The translations under genes were made by a program, and so were the position numbers. Below, in pieces: positions 27,386 to 36,191 of a DNA stretch of 64,000 nucleotides (position 1 is the stretch's first letter; the number at the start of each line of letters is the position of its first letter). This DNA is from Leifsonia aquatica H1aii (lineage in GTDB: Bacteria; Actinomycetota; Actinomycetes; Actinomycetales; Microbacteriaceae). The stretch covers positions 1 through 64,000 of the forward strand of contig NZ_AYMR01000010.1 in the NCBI RefSeq assembly GCF_000633535.1. Reading direction: 5' to 3'. The notes beneath the pieces were generated by a model. It had not been told where the DNA came from. It did no database searches and was given only the letters and a program-made list of their open reading frames with translations.

Positions 27386-27424
27386 GAGGAGGGCCGCCCT
27401 CACGCGTGCGGACGGCCCTCCTCC
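27385..27424. terminator. Bidirectional terminator between GNAT and dhaM
   Basis: A perfect 12-bp stem (27385-27396 with 27413-27424) closes a 16-nt loop between the ends of two convergent operons. Confidence 0.75.
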
Positions 27425-27442
27425 TCGTGGTCGGTCTCCTGG

Positions 27443-28150
27443 TCAGACCTCGCCGAACCCCGTCTCGACGAGCGCGACCAGCGCATCGACCGCCTCGGTC
27501 CCGGCCGGGTCGTCCGAGGCGATCCGGGCGGTGGACCCGGCCGTGAGGCCGAGCGACATCACCCCGAGCAGGCTCTTCGCGTCCTTGCCGTTCACCGTCA
27601 CCTTCGCCGGGAAGGTGCTGGCCAGTTTGACGAAGTCGGCCGCCGGGCGGGCGTGCAGCCCCTGGGGGTTGCGCACGAGCACGTCGCGCTCGTAGGGACC
27701 GTCCGCCGGCGCCGGCGCCGCGGCCGGATCCGGCGCTTCGGAGGCGGCCTCCCCCTCCGCCCACGACGTGCGGGCGCTCTCGGCGGCGGCGACGACCGCG
27801 GACAGATCGGCCCCGGTCTCGGCCGCGACCGAGGCCGCGATGCCGCCCTCGACGTAGGGCACATCGACGACGCGCACGCGGGCGCGCTGGTCGTCGGGCA
27901 GCATGTCGAGCACGGTCTCGGCCGTGAGCAGCGCCGAACCGAGGTCGCTGATGACCACGACGCCCGCTCCCGCATCCGCCTCGCCGACACCCGCCATCAC
28001 CTTGGCGAAGCTGGTCCCGATCCCGTCGTCCTCCGTGCCGCCGGCCGCGACCAGCCGCACCGACGGCGCCATCTGCCCGGCGAGGGCGACGGCACCGTCG
28101 GCGAGTTGGACGCTGTGGGACACGAAGACGATGCCGACGCGCTCCGTCAT
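27443..28150 (-). CDS. dhaM: PTS-dependent dihydroxyacetone kinase phosphotransferase DhaM fused to HPr
   Basis: DhaM passes phosphate from the PTS to ADP bound on DhaL. The 235-residue protein has an EIIA-Dha (mannose-type) domain at 1-130 with the active H12 in IVFVSHSVQLADG, an Ala/Pro linker (about 133-152), and an HPr domain from about 153 with H166 in NPQGLHARPAADF and the regulatory-type S193 in KSLLGVM. An HPr fusion lets the protein take phosphate directly from EI. The ATG at 28150 overlaps the dhaL stop by 4 nt. EI itself is not in this window. Confidence 0.93.
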   Translation of the reverse strand: MTERVGIVFVSHSVQLADGAVALAGQMAPSVRLVAAGGTEDDGIGTSFAKVMAGVGEADAGAGVVVISDLGSALLTAETVLDMLPDDQRARVRVVDVPYVEGGIAASVAAETGADLSAVVAAAESARTSWAEGEAASEAPDPAAAPAPADGPYERDVLVRNPQGLHARPAADFVKLASTFPAKVTVNGKDAKSLLGVMSLGLTAGSTARIASDDPAGTEAVDALVALVETGFGEV

Positions 28151-28779
28151 CCCGCAGCCTCCGCAGCGGCGCGCAGCAGCAGCGCCGTCGACTGGGCGCC
28201 GGGGTCGCGGTGACCCGCCGACCGTTCGCCGAGGTAGCTCGCCCGGCCCTTGCGGGCGACGAGCGGCTCCGTGGCCGCCGCCCCCTGCTCGGCCGCGTCC
28301 GCCGCCGCGGACAGGATCTGCGCGGGGTCGGCGCCGGCGGCCTGGGCGGCGGACGCCGCGTCGACCGCCGGAGTCCACGCGTCGACCATCGTCTTGTCGC
28401 CCGGCTCCGCCTTGCCGCGGGACACGATGCCGTCGCGTGCGCCGGCGAGCAGGGCGACCAGAGTGGCCCCGTCGATCTCCGTCGCGTCGCCGACCGGCTC
28501 GGCCGCCTTGAGGAACGCGGTCCCGTACAGCGGTCCCGACGCACCTCCCACGGTCGAGATGAGCGTCATCGCCACCGAGCGGAGCGCCGCATTCGGCGTC
28601 GCGTCGTCCGGCAGCTTCCCCAGCGCCTCCACGGACGCACGGAGTCCGCGGTCCATGTTCTCGCCGTGGTCGCCGTCGCCGATCTCGCGGTCGAGGGTGT
28701 TCAGTTCCTGCTTGTGCTCCCCGATGGCCGCGGCTCCGGCCGTCAGCCAGGCCGAGACCCAGTTCGTGTCCAGCGCCAT
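28147..28779 (-). CDS. dhaL: Dihydroxyacetone kinase ADP-binding subunit DhaL
   Basis: DhaL holds ADP/ATP as a cofactor and phosphorylates dihydroxyacetone bound to DhaK. The 210-residue helical protein shows the Mg-binding LDREIGDGDHGENMDRG, TLISTVGGASGPLYGTAF, GDKTMVDAWTPA and ARKGRASYLGERSAGHRDPGAQS, all standard for DhaL. It lies between dhaK (34 nt upstream) and dhaM (4-nt overlap) in one operon. Confidence 0.95.
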   Translation of the reverse strand: MALDTNWVSAWLTAGAAAIGEHKQELNTLDREIGDGDHGENMDRGLRASVEALGKLPDDATPNAALRSVAMTLISTVGGASGPLYGTAFLKAAEPVGDATEIDGATLVALLAGARDGIVSRGKAEPGDKTMVDAWTPAVDAASAAQAAGADPAQILSAAADAAEQGAAATEPLVARKGRASYLGERSAGHRDPGAQSTALLLRAAAEAAG

Positions 28780-28813
28780 CAGCGCCTCCTCCTCTGTCGT
28801 GTTCTCGTGGTGG

Positions 28814-29815
28814 CTAGAGACCCCAGCGGAGTGCGGCGGTGTGCACCGGCGCGTCCCAGAGGGCGGTGAGCTCGTCGTCCAGCTTCAGCACCGAGATCGA
28901 GGCGCCCTGCATCTCCAGCGAGGTGACGTAGCTGCCGACCAGCGAGCGGGAGAGCGTGATCCCCTTCTCGTCGAGGATCTCGGCCGCGCGGCGGAACAGG
29001 ATGTAGAGCTCCGAGAGCGGTGTGCCGCCCATCCCGTTGACGAACAGCAGCACCTGGTCGCCCGACGAGAACGGCAGATCGGTGAGGATCGCGTCCATCA
29101 TCCGGTCCACCAGACGGTCGGCGGGCTCGATCTTGATCCGCTCGCGGCCGGGCTCGCCGTGGATGCCCACGCCGAACTCGATCTCGTCCTCGGGCAGCAC
29201 GAAACCGGGCTGGCCCGCGTGCGGCACGGTGCCGTCGGTCAGGGCGAGGCCGATCGAGCGCACGTTGGCGTTGACCCGCTCCGCGATGGCGGTCACGCCG
29301 TCGAGGTCGTCGCCCCGGTCGGCGGCGGCACCCGCGATCTTCTCGACCAGCACGGTGCCGGCGACACCGCGCCGTCCGGCCGTGTAGAGCGAGTCCTGGA
29401 CCGCGACGTCGTCGTTGGTGACGACGGCGCGGACCGCGATGCCCTCCGCGCCCACCAGGTCGGCGGCCGTCTCGAAGTTCAGCACGTCGCCGGTGTAGTT
29501 CTTCACGATGTGCAGCACACCGGCGCCGCCGTCGGCGGCCTTCGTCGCCTCCACGATCGGCATCGGCGTCGGCGAGGTGAAGACCTCGCCCGGCACCGCG
29601 GCGTCGAGCATCCCCTTGCCGACGAAGCCGGCGTGGAGGGGCTCATGGCCGCTGCCGCCGCCGCTGACCAGGCCGACCTTGCCCTGGACGGGGCCGTCGG
29701 CCCGCGACACGAAGCGAGGATCGTCCGACACCGTGACGATGTCGGCGTGAGCTCGGCCGAACCCCGCCAGGGACTCGGCCACGACGTCGGGTACGCCGTT
29801 GATGAGCTTCTTCAT
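28814..29815 (-). CDS. dhaK: Dihydroxyacetone kinase substrate-binding subunit DhaK
   Basis: DhaK binds dihydroxyacetone covalently through a histidine and receives phosphate from DhaL. The 333-residue protein begins MKKLINGVPDVVAESLAGFGRAH and contains GLVSGGGSGHEPLHAGFVGKGMLDAAVPGEVFTSP, the KNYTGDVLNFETA loop, the histidine-bearing EFGVGIHGEPGRE and LFVNGMGGTPLSELY. GGAAGG lies 9 nt before the ATG. It is first in dhaKLM. No DhaR/DhaS regulator or glycerol dehydrogenase gene is adjacent, so control and the source of dihydroxyacetone are not visible. Confidence 0.96.
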   Translation of the reverse strand: MKKLINGVPDVVAESLAGFGRAHADIVTVSDDPRFVSRADGPVQGKVGLVSGGGSGHEPLHAGFVGKGMLDAAVPGEVFTSPTPMPIVEATKAADGGAGVLHIVKNYTGDVLNFETAADLVGAEGIAVRAVVTNDDVAVQDSLYTAGRRGVAGTVLVEKIAGAAADRGDDLDGVTAIAERVNANVRSIGLALTDGTVPHAGQPGFVLPEDEIEFGVGIHGEPGRERIKIEPADRLVDRMMDAILTDLPFSSGDQVLLFVNGMGGTPLSELYILFRRAAEILDEKGITLSRSLVGSYVTSLEMQGASISVLKLDDELTALWDAPVHTAALRWGL

Positions 29816-29853
29816 TGAATACCCTTCCTTCCACAGCTGCCGGTCGCACTACA

Positions 29854-30903
29854 TCAGTGCGTCGCCGCCACCCACTCGTCGAGCTTCGCGGCCGCGGCCC
29901 CGGAGTCGATGGCTTCGGCGGCGACCGCCATGTGCGTACGGAACCGATCCAGGATGGAGTCCTGGCCCCTCGACGGGTCGGATGCGAGCTCGTAGGACAC
30001 GAGTCCGGCCGCCGCGTTGAGCAACACGATGTCGCGCACGGGGCCTTCTTCGCCCGCGAGCACGGCACGCACAACTGCCGCGTTGTACGCGGCATCCTTT
30101 CCGAGCAGATCGTCGATCTTCGCGCGCGGGATGCCCAGATCGCGCGGATCGATGTCGTGCTCGGTGACGAGGCCCCGCGAGACCTCCCAGACGTGACTGT
30201 GACCGGTGGTCGACAGCTCGTCCAGTCCGTCGTCGCCGCGGAAGACCAGCGCGGTCGCGCCGCGGGTCTGGAACACGCCGACGATGAGCGGGATGCGGTC
30301 GAGCGTCGCGACGCCGACCGCCGATGCCTCGGGACGCGCCGGATTGCACAGCGGGCCGAGGTAGTTGAACACCGTGGGGACGCCCAGCTGCGATCGCACG
30401 GGACCGGCGTTGGCGAATCCCGGGTGGAACGCGCTGGCATAGGCGAACGTGATGCCGGTCTTCTGCAACACCTCGGCGACACGCGCGGCCGGCAGGGCGA
30501 GATCGATGCCCAGAGCGGCCAGGACGTCGGACGATCCGGAGGACGAGCTGGCCGCCTTGTTGCCGTGTTTGATGACCGGCACGCCGGCGGAGGCGGCCAC
30601 GATGGAGGCCGTCGTCGACACGTTCACCGTGCCGAACCGGTCGCCGCCCGTCCCGACGATGTCGAGGGCCATCGGGTCCACCGGCAGGGGAACGGCGTGG
30701 TCCAGGATCGCGTCGCGGAAGCCGACGATCTCGTCGACCGTCTCCCCCTTGACCCGCAGGGCGATGAGGAATCCGGCGAGTTGGGCGTCCGTCGATCGCC
30801 CGGTCATCACCTGGTCCATGGCCCAGGCCGCGTCCGCCACGCTGAGGTCCTCCCCGGCGAGCAGGGAGGTGAGCACGGACGACCAGGACTGTGATTCCGT
30901 CAT
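29854..30903 (-). CDS. trpD: Anthranilate phosphoribosyltransferase
   Basis: TrpD joins anthranilate and PRPP in tryptophan synthesis. The 349-residue enzyme shows the PRPP loop DIVGTGGDRFGTVNVST, the SIVAASAGVPVIKHGNKAASSSSGSSDVLAALGI segment, AFHPGFANAGPVRSQLGVPTVFNYLGPLCNPA and VFRGDDGLDELSTTG. It is isolated from other trp genes and divergent from ctaE, the same context as in mycobacteria. ATG 30903 follows TAGGAT by 6 nt, suggesting a leaderless mRNA. Confidence 0.96.
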   Translation of the reverse strand: MTESQSWSSVLTSLLAGEDLSVADAAWAMDQVMTGRSTDAQLAGFLIALRVKGETVDEIVGFRDAILDHAVPLPVDPMALDIVGTGGDRFGTVNVSTTASIVAASAGVPVIKHGNKAASSSSGSSDVLAALGIDLALPAARVAEVLQKTGITFAYASAFHPGFANAGPVRSQLGVPTVFNYLGPLCNPARPEASAVGVATLDRIPLIVGVFQTRGATALVFRGDDGLDELSTTGHSHVWEVSRGLVTEHDIDPRDLGIPRAKIDDLLGKDAAYNAAVVRAVLAGEEGPVRDIVLLNAAAGLVSYELASDPSRGQDSILDRFRTHMAVAAEAIDSGAAAAKLDEWVAATH

Positions 30904-30909
30904 GAAACG

Positions 30910-30915
30910 ATCCTA
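30910..30915 (-). promoter_or_regulatory. -10 element of leaderless trpD promoter
   Basis: TAGGAT on the minus strand is 6 nt before the ATG at 30903. The remaining 117 bp to ctaE hold both promoters and no obvious attenuator or trp leader peptide. Confidence 0.5.
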
Positions 30916-31032
30916 TTGCGACGCGGTGGGCCACGGGGAGCCAGGCTTCCCGGGCACGAACTAAGGGCAGCCTAACCAGCGACGACGCGAATTCAGATCA
31001 ATCAGGTGAGAAAACCACGGGTTCTTTTCAGC

Positions 31033-31038
31033 CATAAT
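31033..31038 (+). promoter_or_regulatory. -10 element of leaderless ctaE-qcrCAB promoter
   Basis: CATAAT is followed by 7 nt and the GTG at 31046. Its last two bases overlap an in-frame ATG (31037), so that ATG would not be in the transcript. Confidence 0.55.
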
Positions 31039-31045
31039 GGGTTAC

Positions 31046-31681
31046 GTGACGAGCACCTCAATCTCCCCTGCAACGAGCGCGCCGGCGATCAACCGGCCCA
31101 ACGTCGTGGCCGTCGGCACCATCGTCTGGCTCGGCTCGGAGGTGATGTTCTTCGCGGGACTGTTCGCGATCTACTTCACCCTCAAGTCGACCTCGCCGGA
31201 CCTCTGGGCCGCCGAGACGGCCCACCTGAACATCCCGTACGCGCTGACGAACACGACCATCCTCGTGCTCAGCTCGGTCACGTGCCAGTTCGGGGTGTTC
31301 GCAGCGGAGCGCCTGCAGGCGCATCGCACGGGCGGTCTCTTCAACCTGAAGCGCTGGGGCCTCGTCGAGTGGTTCTTCCTCTCCTACGCGCTCGGTGCCG
31401 TCTTCGTCGCCGGCCAGATCCTCGAGTACGCCACGCTCGTCAGCGAAGGCATCTCCATCCACTCGAACGCCTACGGCTCGGCGTTCTACCTGACCACCGG
31501 CTTCCACGGACTCCACGTGACCGGCGGCCTCATCGCCTTCCTCCTCGTCATCGGCCGCGCGTTCGCGGTCAAGCACTTCGGCCACAAGGAGGCGACGAGC
31601 GCCATCGTCGTCTCGTACTACTGGCACTTCGTCGACGTCGTGTGGATCGGACTGTTCGCGGTCATCTACATCATTCGTTAG
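31046..31681 (+). CDS. ctaE: Cytochrome c oxidase subunit III
   Basis: This is subunit III of the aa3 oxidase that reduces O2 at the end of the respiratory chain. The 211-residue membrane protein has five hydrophobic helices and the motifs [41 protein letters not shown] and [22 protein letters not shown]. The GTG at 31046 (VTSTSIS) is preferred over ATG 31037 because mycobacterial CtaE begins in the same way and CATAAT lies 7 nt before it. It opens the operon with qcrC-qcrA-qcrB, which encodes the bc1 partner of the oxidase. Confidence 0.94.
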   Translation: MTSTSISPATSAPAINRPNVVAVGTIVWLGSEVMFFAGLFAIYFTLKSTSPDLWAAETAHLNIPYALTNTTILVLSSVTCQFGVFAAERLQAHRTGGLFNLKRWGLVEWFFLSYALGAVFVAGQILEYATLVSEGISIHSNAYGSAFYLTTGFHGLHVTGGLIAFLLVIGRAFAVKHFGHKEATSAIVVSYYWHFVDVVWIGLFAVIYIIR

Positions 31682-31707
31682 TAGAAATCAGGAGCTGACC
31701 ACACCCC

Positions 31708-32526
31708 ATGCGTCCACAGAACCGCAGCAAGGCGAAGCCCGTCCGCAAGAGCGGTCGCCGTCACCCCCTGGCCACCGTCGCGCTCCTCGCGATCGGACTC
31801 GGCCTCACCGGCGGCGCCTATGCTGCCTTCACCACCACGACCGCCTCGGCGGAGACCGCCCCCGCCGTCGCCTCCCAGGCCACGGTCGACGAGGGCAAGA
31901 AGCTCTTCCAGGCCAACTGCGCCACGTGCCACGGCATGGAGGCGCAGGGCACCTCCGAGGCCCCCAGCCTGATCGGCGTCGGCTCGGCCGCCGTCGACTT
32001 CCAGGTCGGCACCGGCCGTATGCCCATGCAGATGCAGGGCCCGCAGGCGCAGGAGAAGCCGGTCCAGTTCACCGACGAGCAGGTCTCGGCCCTCGCGGAC
32101 TACGTGGCCTCCCTCGCTCCCGGCCCCTCGATCCCCGAGCAGAAGTACCTCGACGGCAACGGCGACGCCGCCAAGGGCGCCGAACTCTTCCGCATCAACT
32201 GCGCGATGTGCCACAACGTCGCCGGCGCCGGTGGCGCGCTCACCGAGGGCAAGTACGCCCCGCCGCTGACCGGAGTGAGCGCCAAGCACATCTACGAGGC
32301 CATGGTCACCGGCCCGCAGAACATGCCGGTGTTCAACGACCTGAACATCGACCCGCAGGGCAAGGCCGACATCATCACGTACCTCATGTACATCCAGGAG
32401 CACCCGTCCCCCGGCGGCTTCGAGCTCGGCTCGCTCGGCCCGGTGGCCGAGGGTCTGTTCCTGTGGATCTTCGGTCTCGGCGCGATCGTCGCACTGACCG
32501 TCTGGATCACGGCGAAGTCCAACTAG
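31708..32526 (+). CDS. qcrC: Cytochrome bc1 complex dihaem cytochrome c subunit
   Basis: QcrC is the dihaem cytochrome c of the actinobacterial bc1-aa3 supercomplex and passes electrons straight to the oxidase. The 272-residue protein has an N-terminal membrane anchor/signal (residues about 20-42), haem sites C71-A-T-C-H75 and C165-A-M-C-H169, matching axial methionines in GRMPMQMQGP and QNMPVFNDL, and a C-terminal helix (about 246-268). GGAG precedes the ATG. It lies 26 nt after ctaE. Confidence 0.96.
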   Translation: MRPQNRSKAKPVRKSGRRHPLATVALLAIGLGLTGGAYAAFTTTTASAETAPAVASQATVDEGKKLFQANCATCHGMEAQGTSEAPSLIGVGSAAVDFQVGTGRMPMQMQGPQAQEKPVQFTDEQVSALADYVASLAPGPSIPEQKYLDGNGDAAKGAELFRINCAMCHNVAGAGGALTEGKYAPPLTGVSAKHIYEAMVTGPQNMPVFNDLNIDPQGKADIITYLMYIQEHPSPGGFELGSLGPVAEGLFLWIFGLGAIVALTVWITAKSN

Positions 32527-32564
32527 CCGGTACTGAGCGTAGAGAAAGCGTAAGAAGGAGAACC

Positions 32565-33638
32565 ATGGCACAGGACGAGAACGGCGGTCACGAGCTGACG
32601 CCAGCCAGTTCGTCAGATGTCGACGTGCACCGCACGGGCGACGCGGGGACGGCCATCGTCGTCCGCGACGCGCCCGAGAACCCGGGCTTCCCGCCGCACC
32701 GGCCGCGCGTCACCGACCTCGACCCCAAGAAGGAGCGGCGCGCGGAGCGCACCGTCTACACGCTCTTCTACCTGTCGATCGCCGGCAGCATCTGGGCGGT
32801 CGCGGCCTACATGGCCTTCCCGATCCACGACAGCGACCCGAGCTCGGTCCGACTGAACAACCTGTTCATCGGCGTCGGCATCACGCTCGCCCTGTTGGCG
32901 ATCGGCATCGGGGCCGTCCACTGGGGCAAGGCGCTCATGCACGAGAAGGAGGGCGTCGACCTCCGCCACCCCGTGCGCGGCAGCGAGGGCACCACCGAGC
33001 GGGCCGTGGAGATCTTCCGCCAGGCCGACGAGGAGTCCGGCTTCAACCGGCGCACGCTCGTCCGCAACAGCCTCATCGGCGCGCTCATCGCCTTCCCGCT
33101 CCCCGCCGTCGTGCTGTTCCGCGGTCTCGCTCCGCAGGACCAGGACCCGGTCGAGCTGCTCTCGCAGACCATGTGGGCCAAGGGCGTCCGCCTCACCCGC
33201 GACCCCTCCGGCACGCCGATCAAGGCCGCCGACGTCACCCTGGGCAGCGCGTTCCACGTGATCCCGGAGGGCCTCAACGAGGCCGAGGACATGCTCGAGC
33301 AGAAGGCCAAGGCCGCCGTGCTCCTCATGCGCCTCAAGCCGGAGGACCTGCACGTCTCGAAGGGTCGCGAGACCTGGAACTACGACGGCATCGTCGCCTA
33401 CTCGAAGATCTGCACGCACGTCGGGTGCCCGGTGGCGCTCTACGAGCAGCAGACCCACCACCTGCTCTGCCCGTGCCACCAGTCGCAGTTCGACATCACG
33501 CACGAGGCCGAGGTCATCTTCGGACCCGCCAAGCGCCCGCTTCCGCAGCTTCCGATCACCGTTGACGCCGATGGCTACCTGGTCGCCCGCAGCGACTTCC
33601 ACGAGCCCGTCGGCCCGAGCTTCTGGGAGCGCCATTGA
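32565..33638 (+). CDS. qcrA: Cytochrome bc1 complex Rieske iron-sulfur subunit
   Basis: QcrA carries the 2Fe-2S cluster that oxidises menaquinol. The 357-residue protein has three N-terminal helices (about 64-84, 99-119, 166-186), the actinobacterial pattern, then the Rieske fold with C283-T-H285-x-x-C288 and C302-P-C304-H305. C283, H285, C302 and H305 bind the cluster; C288 and C304 form the usual disulfide. A strong AAGGAG stands 4 nt before ATG 32565, deciding the start against the long upstream open frame. Its TGA overlaps the TTG start of qcrB. Confidence 0.96.
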   Translation: MAQDENGGHELTPASSSDVDVHRTGDAGTAIVVRDAPENPGFPPHRPRVTDLDPKKERRAERTVYTLFYLSIAGSIWAVAAYMAFPIHDSDPSSVRLNNLFIGVGITLALLAIGIGAVHWGKALMHEKEGVDLRHPVRGSEGTTERAVEIFRQADEESGFNRRTLVRNSLIGALIAFPLPAVVLFRGLAPQDQDPVELLSQTMWAKGVRLTRDPSGTPIKAADVTLGSAFHVIPEGLNEAEDMLEQKAKAAVLLMRLKPEDLHVSKGRETWNYDGIVAYSKICTHVGCPVALYEQQTHHLLCPCHQSQFDITHEAEVIFGPAKRPLPQLPITVDADGYLVARSDFHEPVGPSFWERH

Positions 33639-35251
33639 GCACCACGACCGCCGCACCCGCGGCACCTACGCCGGTCAAGAGCGGTGGGTTCACGGCGGCA
33701 GCCGCGAACTACATCGAGGACCGCACCAGCATCTCCGGCGCCGTCAAGGAGTTCGGGCGCAAGATCTTCCCCGACCACTGGTCGTTCCTGCTCGGTGAGG
33801 TCGCGCTCTACAGCTTCATCGTCATCCTCCTCTCCGGCACGTTCCTGACGTTCTTCTTCCAGGCGTCCATGGCCGAGGTCGTGTACCACGGCTCGTACGT
33901 CCCGCTGAAGGGCATCCACATGTCCGCGGCGATGGAGTCGACGCTCAACATCTCGTTCGAGGTGCGCGGCGGCCTGCTCGTCCGTCAGATCCACCACTGG
34001 GCGGCGCTGCTGTTCGTGGCGGCCATCGGCCTGCACATGCTCCGCATCTTCTTCACGGGTGCGTTCCGCAAGCCGCGCGAGCTCAACTGGGTCATCGGTT
34101 TCGTCCTGTTCATCCTCGCGATGGCCGAGGGCTTCACCGGCTACTCCCTCCCGGACGACCTGCTCTCGGGCAACGGCCTCCGCATCATCGACGGCCTGAT
34201 CAAGGGTCTGCCGGTGGTCGGCACCTGGATCTCGTTCCTGCTCTTCGGCGGGGAGTTCCCGGGCACCGCGATCGTCGGACGCCTGTACACGTTGCACATC
34301 CTGCTGCTTCCCGCGATGGTGCTCGCCTTCATCGCGTTGCACCTGATGTTCGTGGTGATCCACAAGCACACCCAGTACGCGGCCCCCGGCCGTACGCAGG
34401 GCAATGTGGTCGGCTACCCCGTCCTCCCGGTGTACGCGGCCAAGGCCGGCGGATTCTTCTTCATCGTGTTCGGTGTCGTCGCGGCCATGGCGTCGTTCTT
34501 CACCATCAACCCGATCTGGAACTACGGCCCGTACGACCCCTCACCGGTCTCGGCGGGTACCCAGCCGGACTGGTACATCGGCTTCGCGGACGGCGCCCTG
34601 CGTCTGGTCCCGCCGGGCTGGGAGTTCGTCTGGCTGGACCGCACCTGGTCGTTCAACATCATCGTGCCGGTCGCCATCCTGGGTCTGTTCATCGTGACCG
34701 TCCTGATCTACCCCTTCATCGAGGCGTGGGTCACGGGCGACAAGCGCGAGCACCACATCCTGGACCGCCCGCGCAACGCGGCCACCCGCACGGCGATCGG
34801 CGCCGCCGGCGTCACGTTCTACGCCGTGTTCTGGGCCGCAGCGAGCTCGGACCTCATCGCGACGCACTTCAAGCTGACGATGGAGGGTGTGATCCACTCC
34901 CTGCAGGCGCTGCTCATCCTGGGCCCGATCATCGCCTACTTCCTCACCAAGCGCGTCTGCATCGCGCTCCAGAAGAAGGACCGCTCGATCGCGCTGCACG
35001 GCTACGAGACCGGCCGCATCGTGAAGCTGCCCGGCGGCGAGTTCATCGAGGTGCACGAGCAGCTGAGCGACTACGAGCGCTGGCGTCTGGTGAGCTTCGA
35101 GGCCTACGAGCCGCTGATGATCCGCCCGAACAAGCAGGGCAAGATCACCATGGGCAACCGGATGCGCGCGGGTCTCTCGCGCTGGTTCTTCGAGGACCGC
35201 ATCGTGCCGCCCACCAAGGGCGAGCTCGAGTCGGGTCACGACCACCACTGA
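33635..35251 (+). CDS. qcrB: Cytochrome bc1 complex cytochrome b subunit
   Basis: QcrB holds the two b haems and the quinol sites of complex III. The 538-residue membrane protein shows haem-ligand histidines in RQIHHWAALLFVAAIGLHMLRIF and LHILLLPAMVLAFIALHLMFVVIHKH, the GYSLPDDLLSG segment, and the PDWYIGF form of the PEWY-like quinol-oxidation motif. A C-terminal extension of about 110 residues is typical for actinobacteria. It starts with TTG 33635 overlapping the qcrA stop (TTGA), showing translational coupling. A terminator follows. Confidence 0.96.
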   Translation: MSTTTAAPAAPTPVKSGGFTAAAANYIEDRTSISGAVKEFGRKIFPDHWSFLLGEVALYSFIVILLSGTFLTFFFQASMAEVVYHGSYVPLKGIHMSAAMESTLNISFEVRGGLLVRQIHHWAALLFVAAIGLHMLRIFFTGAFRKPRELNWVIGFVLFILAMAEGFTGYSLPDDLLSGNGLRIIDGLIKGLPVVGTWISFLLFGGEFPGTAIVGRLYTLHILLLPAMVLAFIALHLMFVVIHKHTQYAAPGRTQGNVVGYPVLPVYAAKAGGFFFIVFGVVAAMASFFTINPIWNYGPYDPSPVSAGTQPDWYIGFADGALRLVPPGWEFVWLDRTWSFNIIVPVAILGLFIVTVLIYPFIEAWVTGDKREHHILDRPRNAATRTAIGAAGVTFYAVFWAAASSDLIATHFKLTMEGVIHSLQALLILGPIIAYFLTKRVCIALQKKDRSIALHGYETGRIVKLPGGEFIEVHEQLSDYERWRLVSFEAYEPLMIRPNKQGKITMGNRMRAGLSRWFFEDRIVPPTKGELESGHDHH

Positions 35252-35266
35252 TCCGACCTCCCGTCA

Positions 35267-35303
35267 CGAAAGCGCCGGCGCGTCTCACGCGCCGGCGCTT
35301 TCG
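35267..35303 (+). terminator. Terminator of the ctaE-qcrCAB operon
   Basis: A perfect 16-bp stem (35267-35282 with 35288-35303) closes the loop TCTCA, 16 nt after the qcrB stop. The stem ends in CTTTCG on its 3' side. Confidence 0.85.
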
Positions 35304-35342
35304 CGTCCCCAGCCCCTGTCCCGTCACCCCGCGGAGGATGGC

Positions 35343-36164
35343 ATGACCGATCTCGAACGCCTCGCGTCGTGGCTGCGCTGCCCGGTCTGCGGCGCCCCCC
35401 TCTCCCCCGTCGACCGGCTGGTGCTCGGCTGCACGTCGGGGCATCGCCACGACGTCAACAAGCGCGGCTACATCAGCCTGCTCGGCGGCTCCAAGCACGT
35501 CGGCGACAGCGCCGCCATGCTCGATGCTCGCGACGCCGTGCTGGAGAGCGGGCTCTACGCACCGATTGCACGCGCCGTCGCCGACGCGGTCCCCGCGGCC
35601 GCCCCGCGCGTCCTGGACGCCGGAGCGGGTACCGGCCACTACCTGCGCGCCGTCCTCGCCACGCACCCGGACTCCGTCGGCCTCGCCATGGACCTCTCCC
35701 CCGCTGCTGTGGGACGGGCGAGCCGAAGCTCCGACCGCATCGACGGCCTCGTCGCGGACACCTGGCGCCCTCTCCCGGTGCGTGACGGGGTGTGCGACGC
35801 CGTGCTCGATGTCTTCGCACCGCGCAATCTGCCCGAGTTCGCGCGCGTGCTGCGCCCCGGCGGAACGCTGATCGTCGTGGTGCCCCGCGCCGGGCACCTC
35901 AGCTCATTGCGCGCCGCGACCTCCATGCTGGACGTGCCCGCCGACAAGGCGGACGATGTGATCACCGCCGCAGAGGCGCTGTACGCCCTCCTGACGCGCG
36001 AACACGTCTCGCAGCCCCTCCCGGTCGATGACGCCGTTCGGTACGCTCTGATCGGCATGGGGCCGTCGGCCCACCACGTCGGCACCGACACGACCGACAC
36101 CGATCGGCCCCTCCCCACCGAGACCCGACTCGACGTCGACGTCCTGCACTTCACCGCCCGCTGA
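35343..36164 (+). CDS. 23S rRNA (guanine) methyltransferase, RlmA/TlrB-like
   Basis: The 273-residue protein has an N-terminal zinc finger (CPVC at 14-17 and C/H in LGCTSGHRHDVNKRGYISLL) and a class I SAM-dependent methyltransferase domain with VLDAGAGTGHYLRAVL as motif I, GLAMDLSPAA as motif II, and VFAPRNLPEFARVLRPGGTLIVVVP. This matches the RlmA(I/II) family that methylates G745/G748 in domain II of 23S rRNA; which guanine is modified cannot be read. TlrB-type members give macrolide resistance in producers, so that is a possible but unproven effect. GGAGG lies just before the ATG. Confidence 0.85.
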   Translation: MTDLERLASWLRCPVCGAPLSPVDRLVLGCTSGHRHDVNKRGYISLLGGSKHVGDSAAMLDARDAVLESGLYAPIARAVADAVPAAAPRVLDAGAGTGHYLRAVLATHPDSVGLAMDLSPAAVGRASRSSDRIDGLVADTWRPLPVRDGVCDAVLDVFAPRNLPEFARVLRPGGTLIVVVPRAGHLSSLRAATSMLDVPADKADDVITAAEALYALLTREHVSQPLPVDDAVRYALIGMGPSAHHVGTDTTDTDRPLPTETRLDVDVLHFTAR

Positions 36165-36191
36165 CCCTGGGCCACCGCCCACGATCCACTG

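Noticed and set aside
31037-31045. ATG 31037 as the ctaE start
   Set aside because: It overlaps the -10 box CATAAT; the GTG at 31046 matches known CtaE N-termini and the leaderless spacing.
30904-31045. A trp attenuator or leader peptide before trpD
   Set aside because: The -10 lies 6 nt from the ATG, leaving no leader, and no Trp-rich short ORF is seen.
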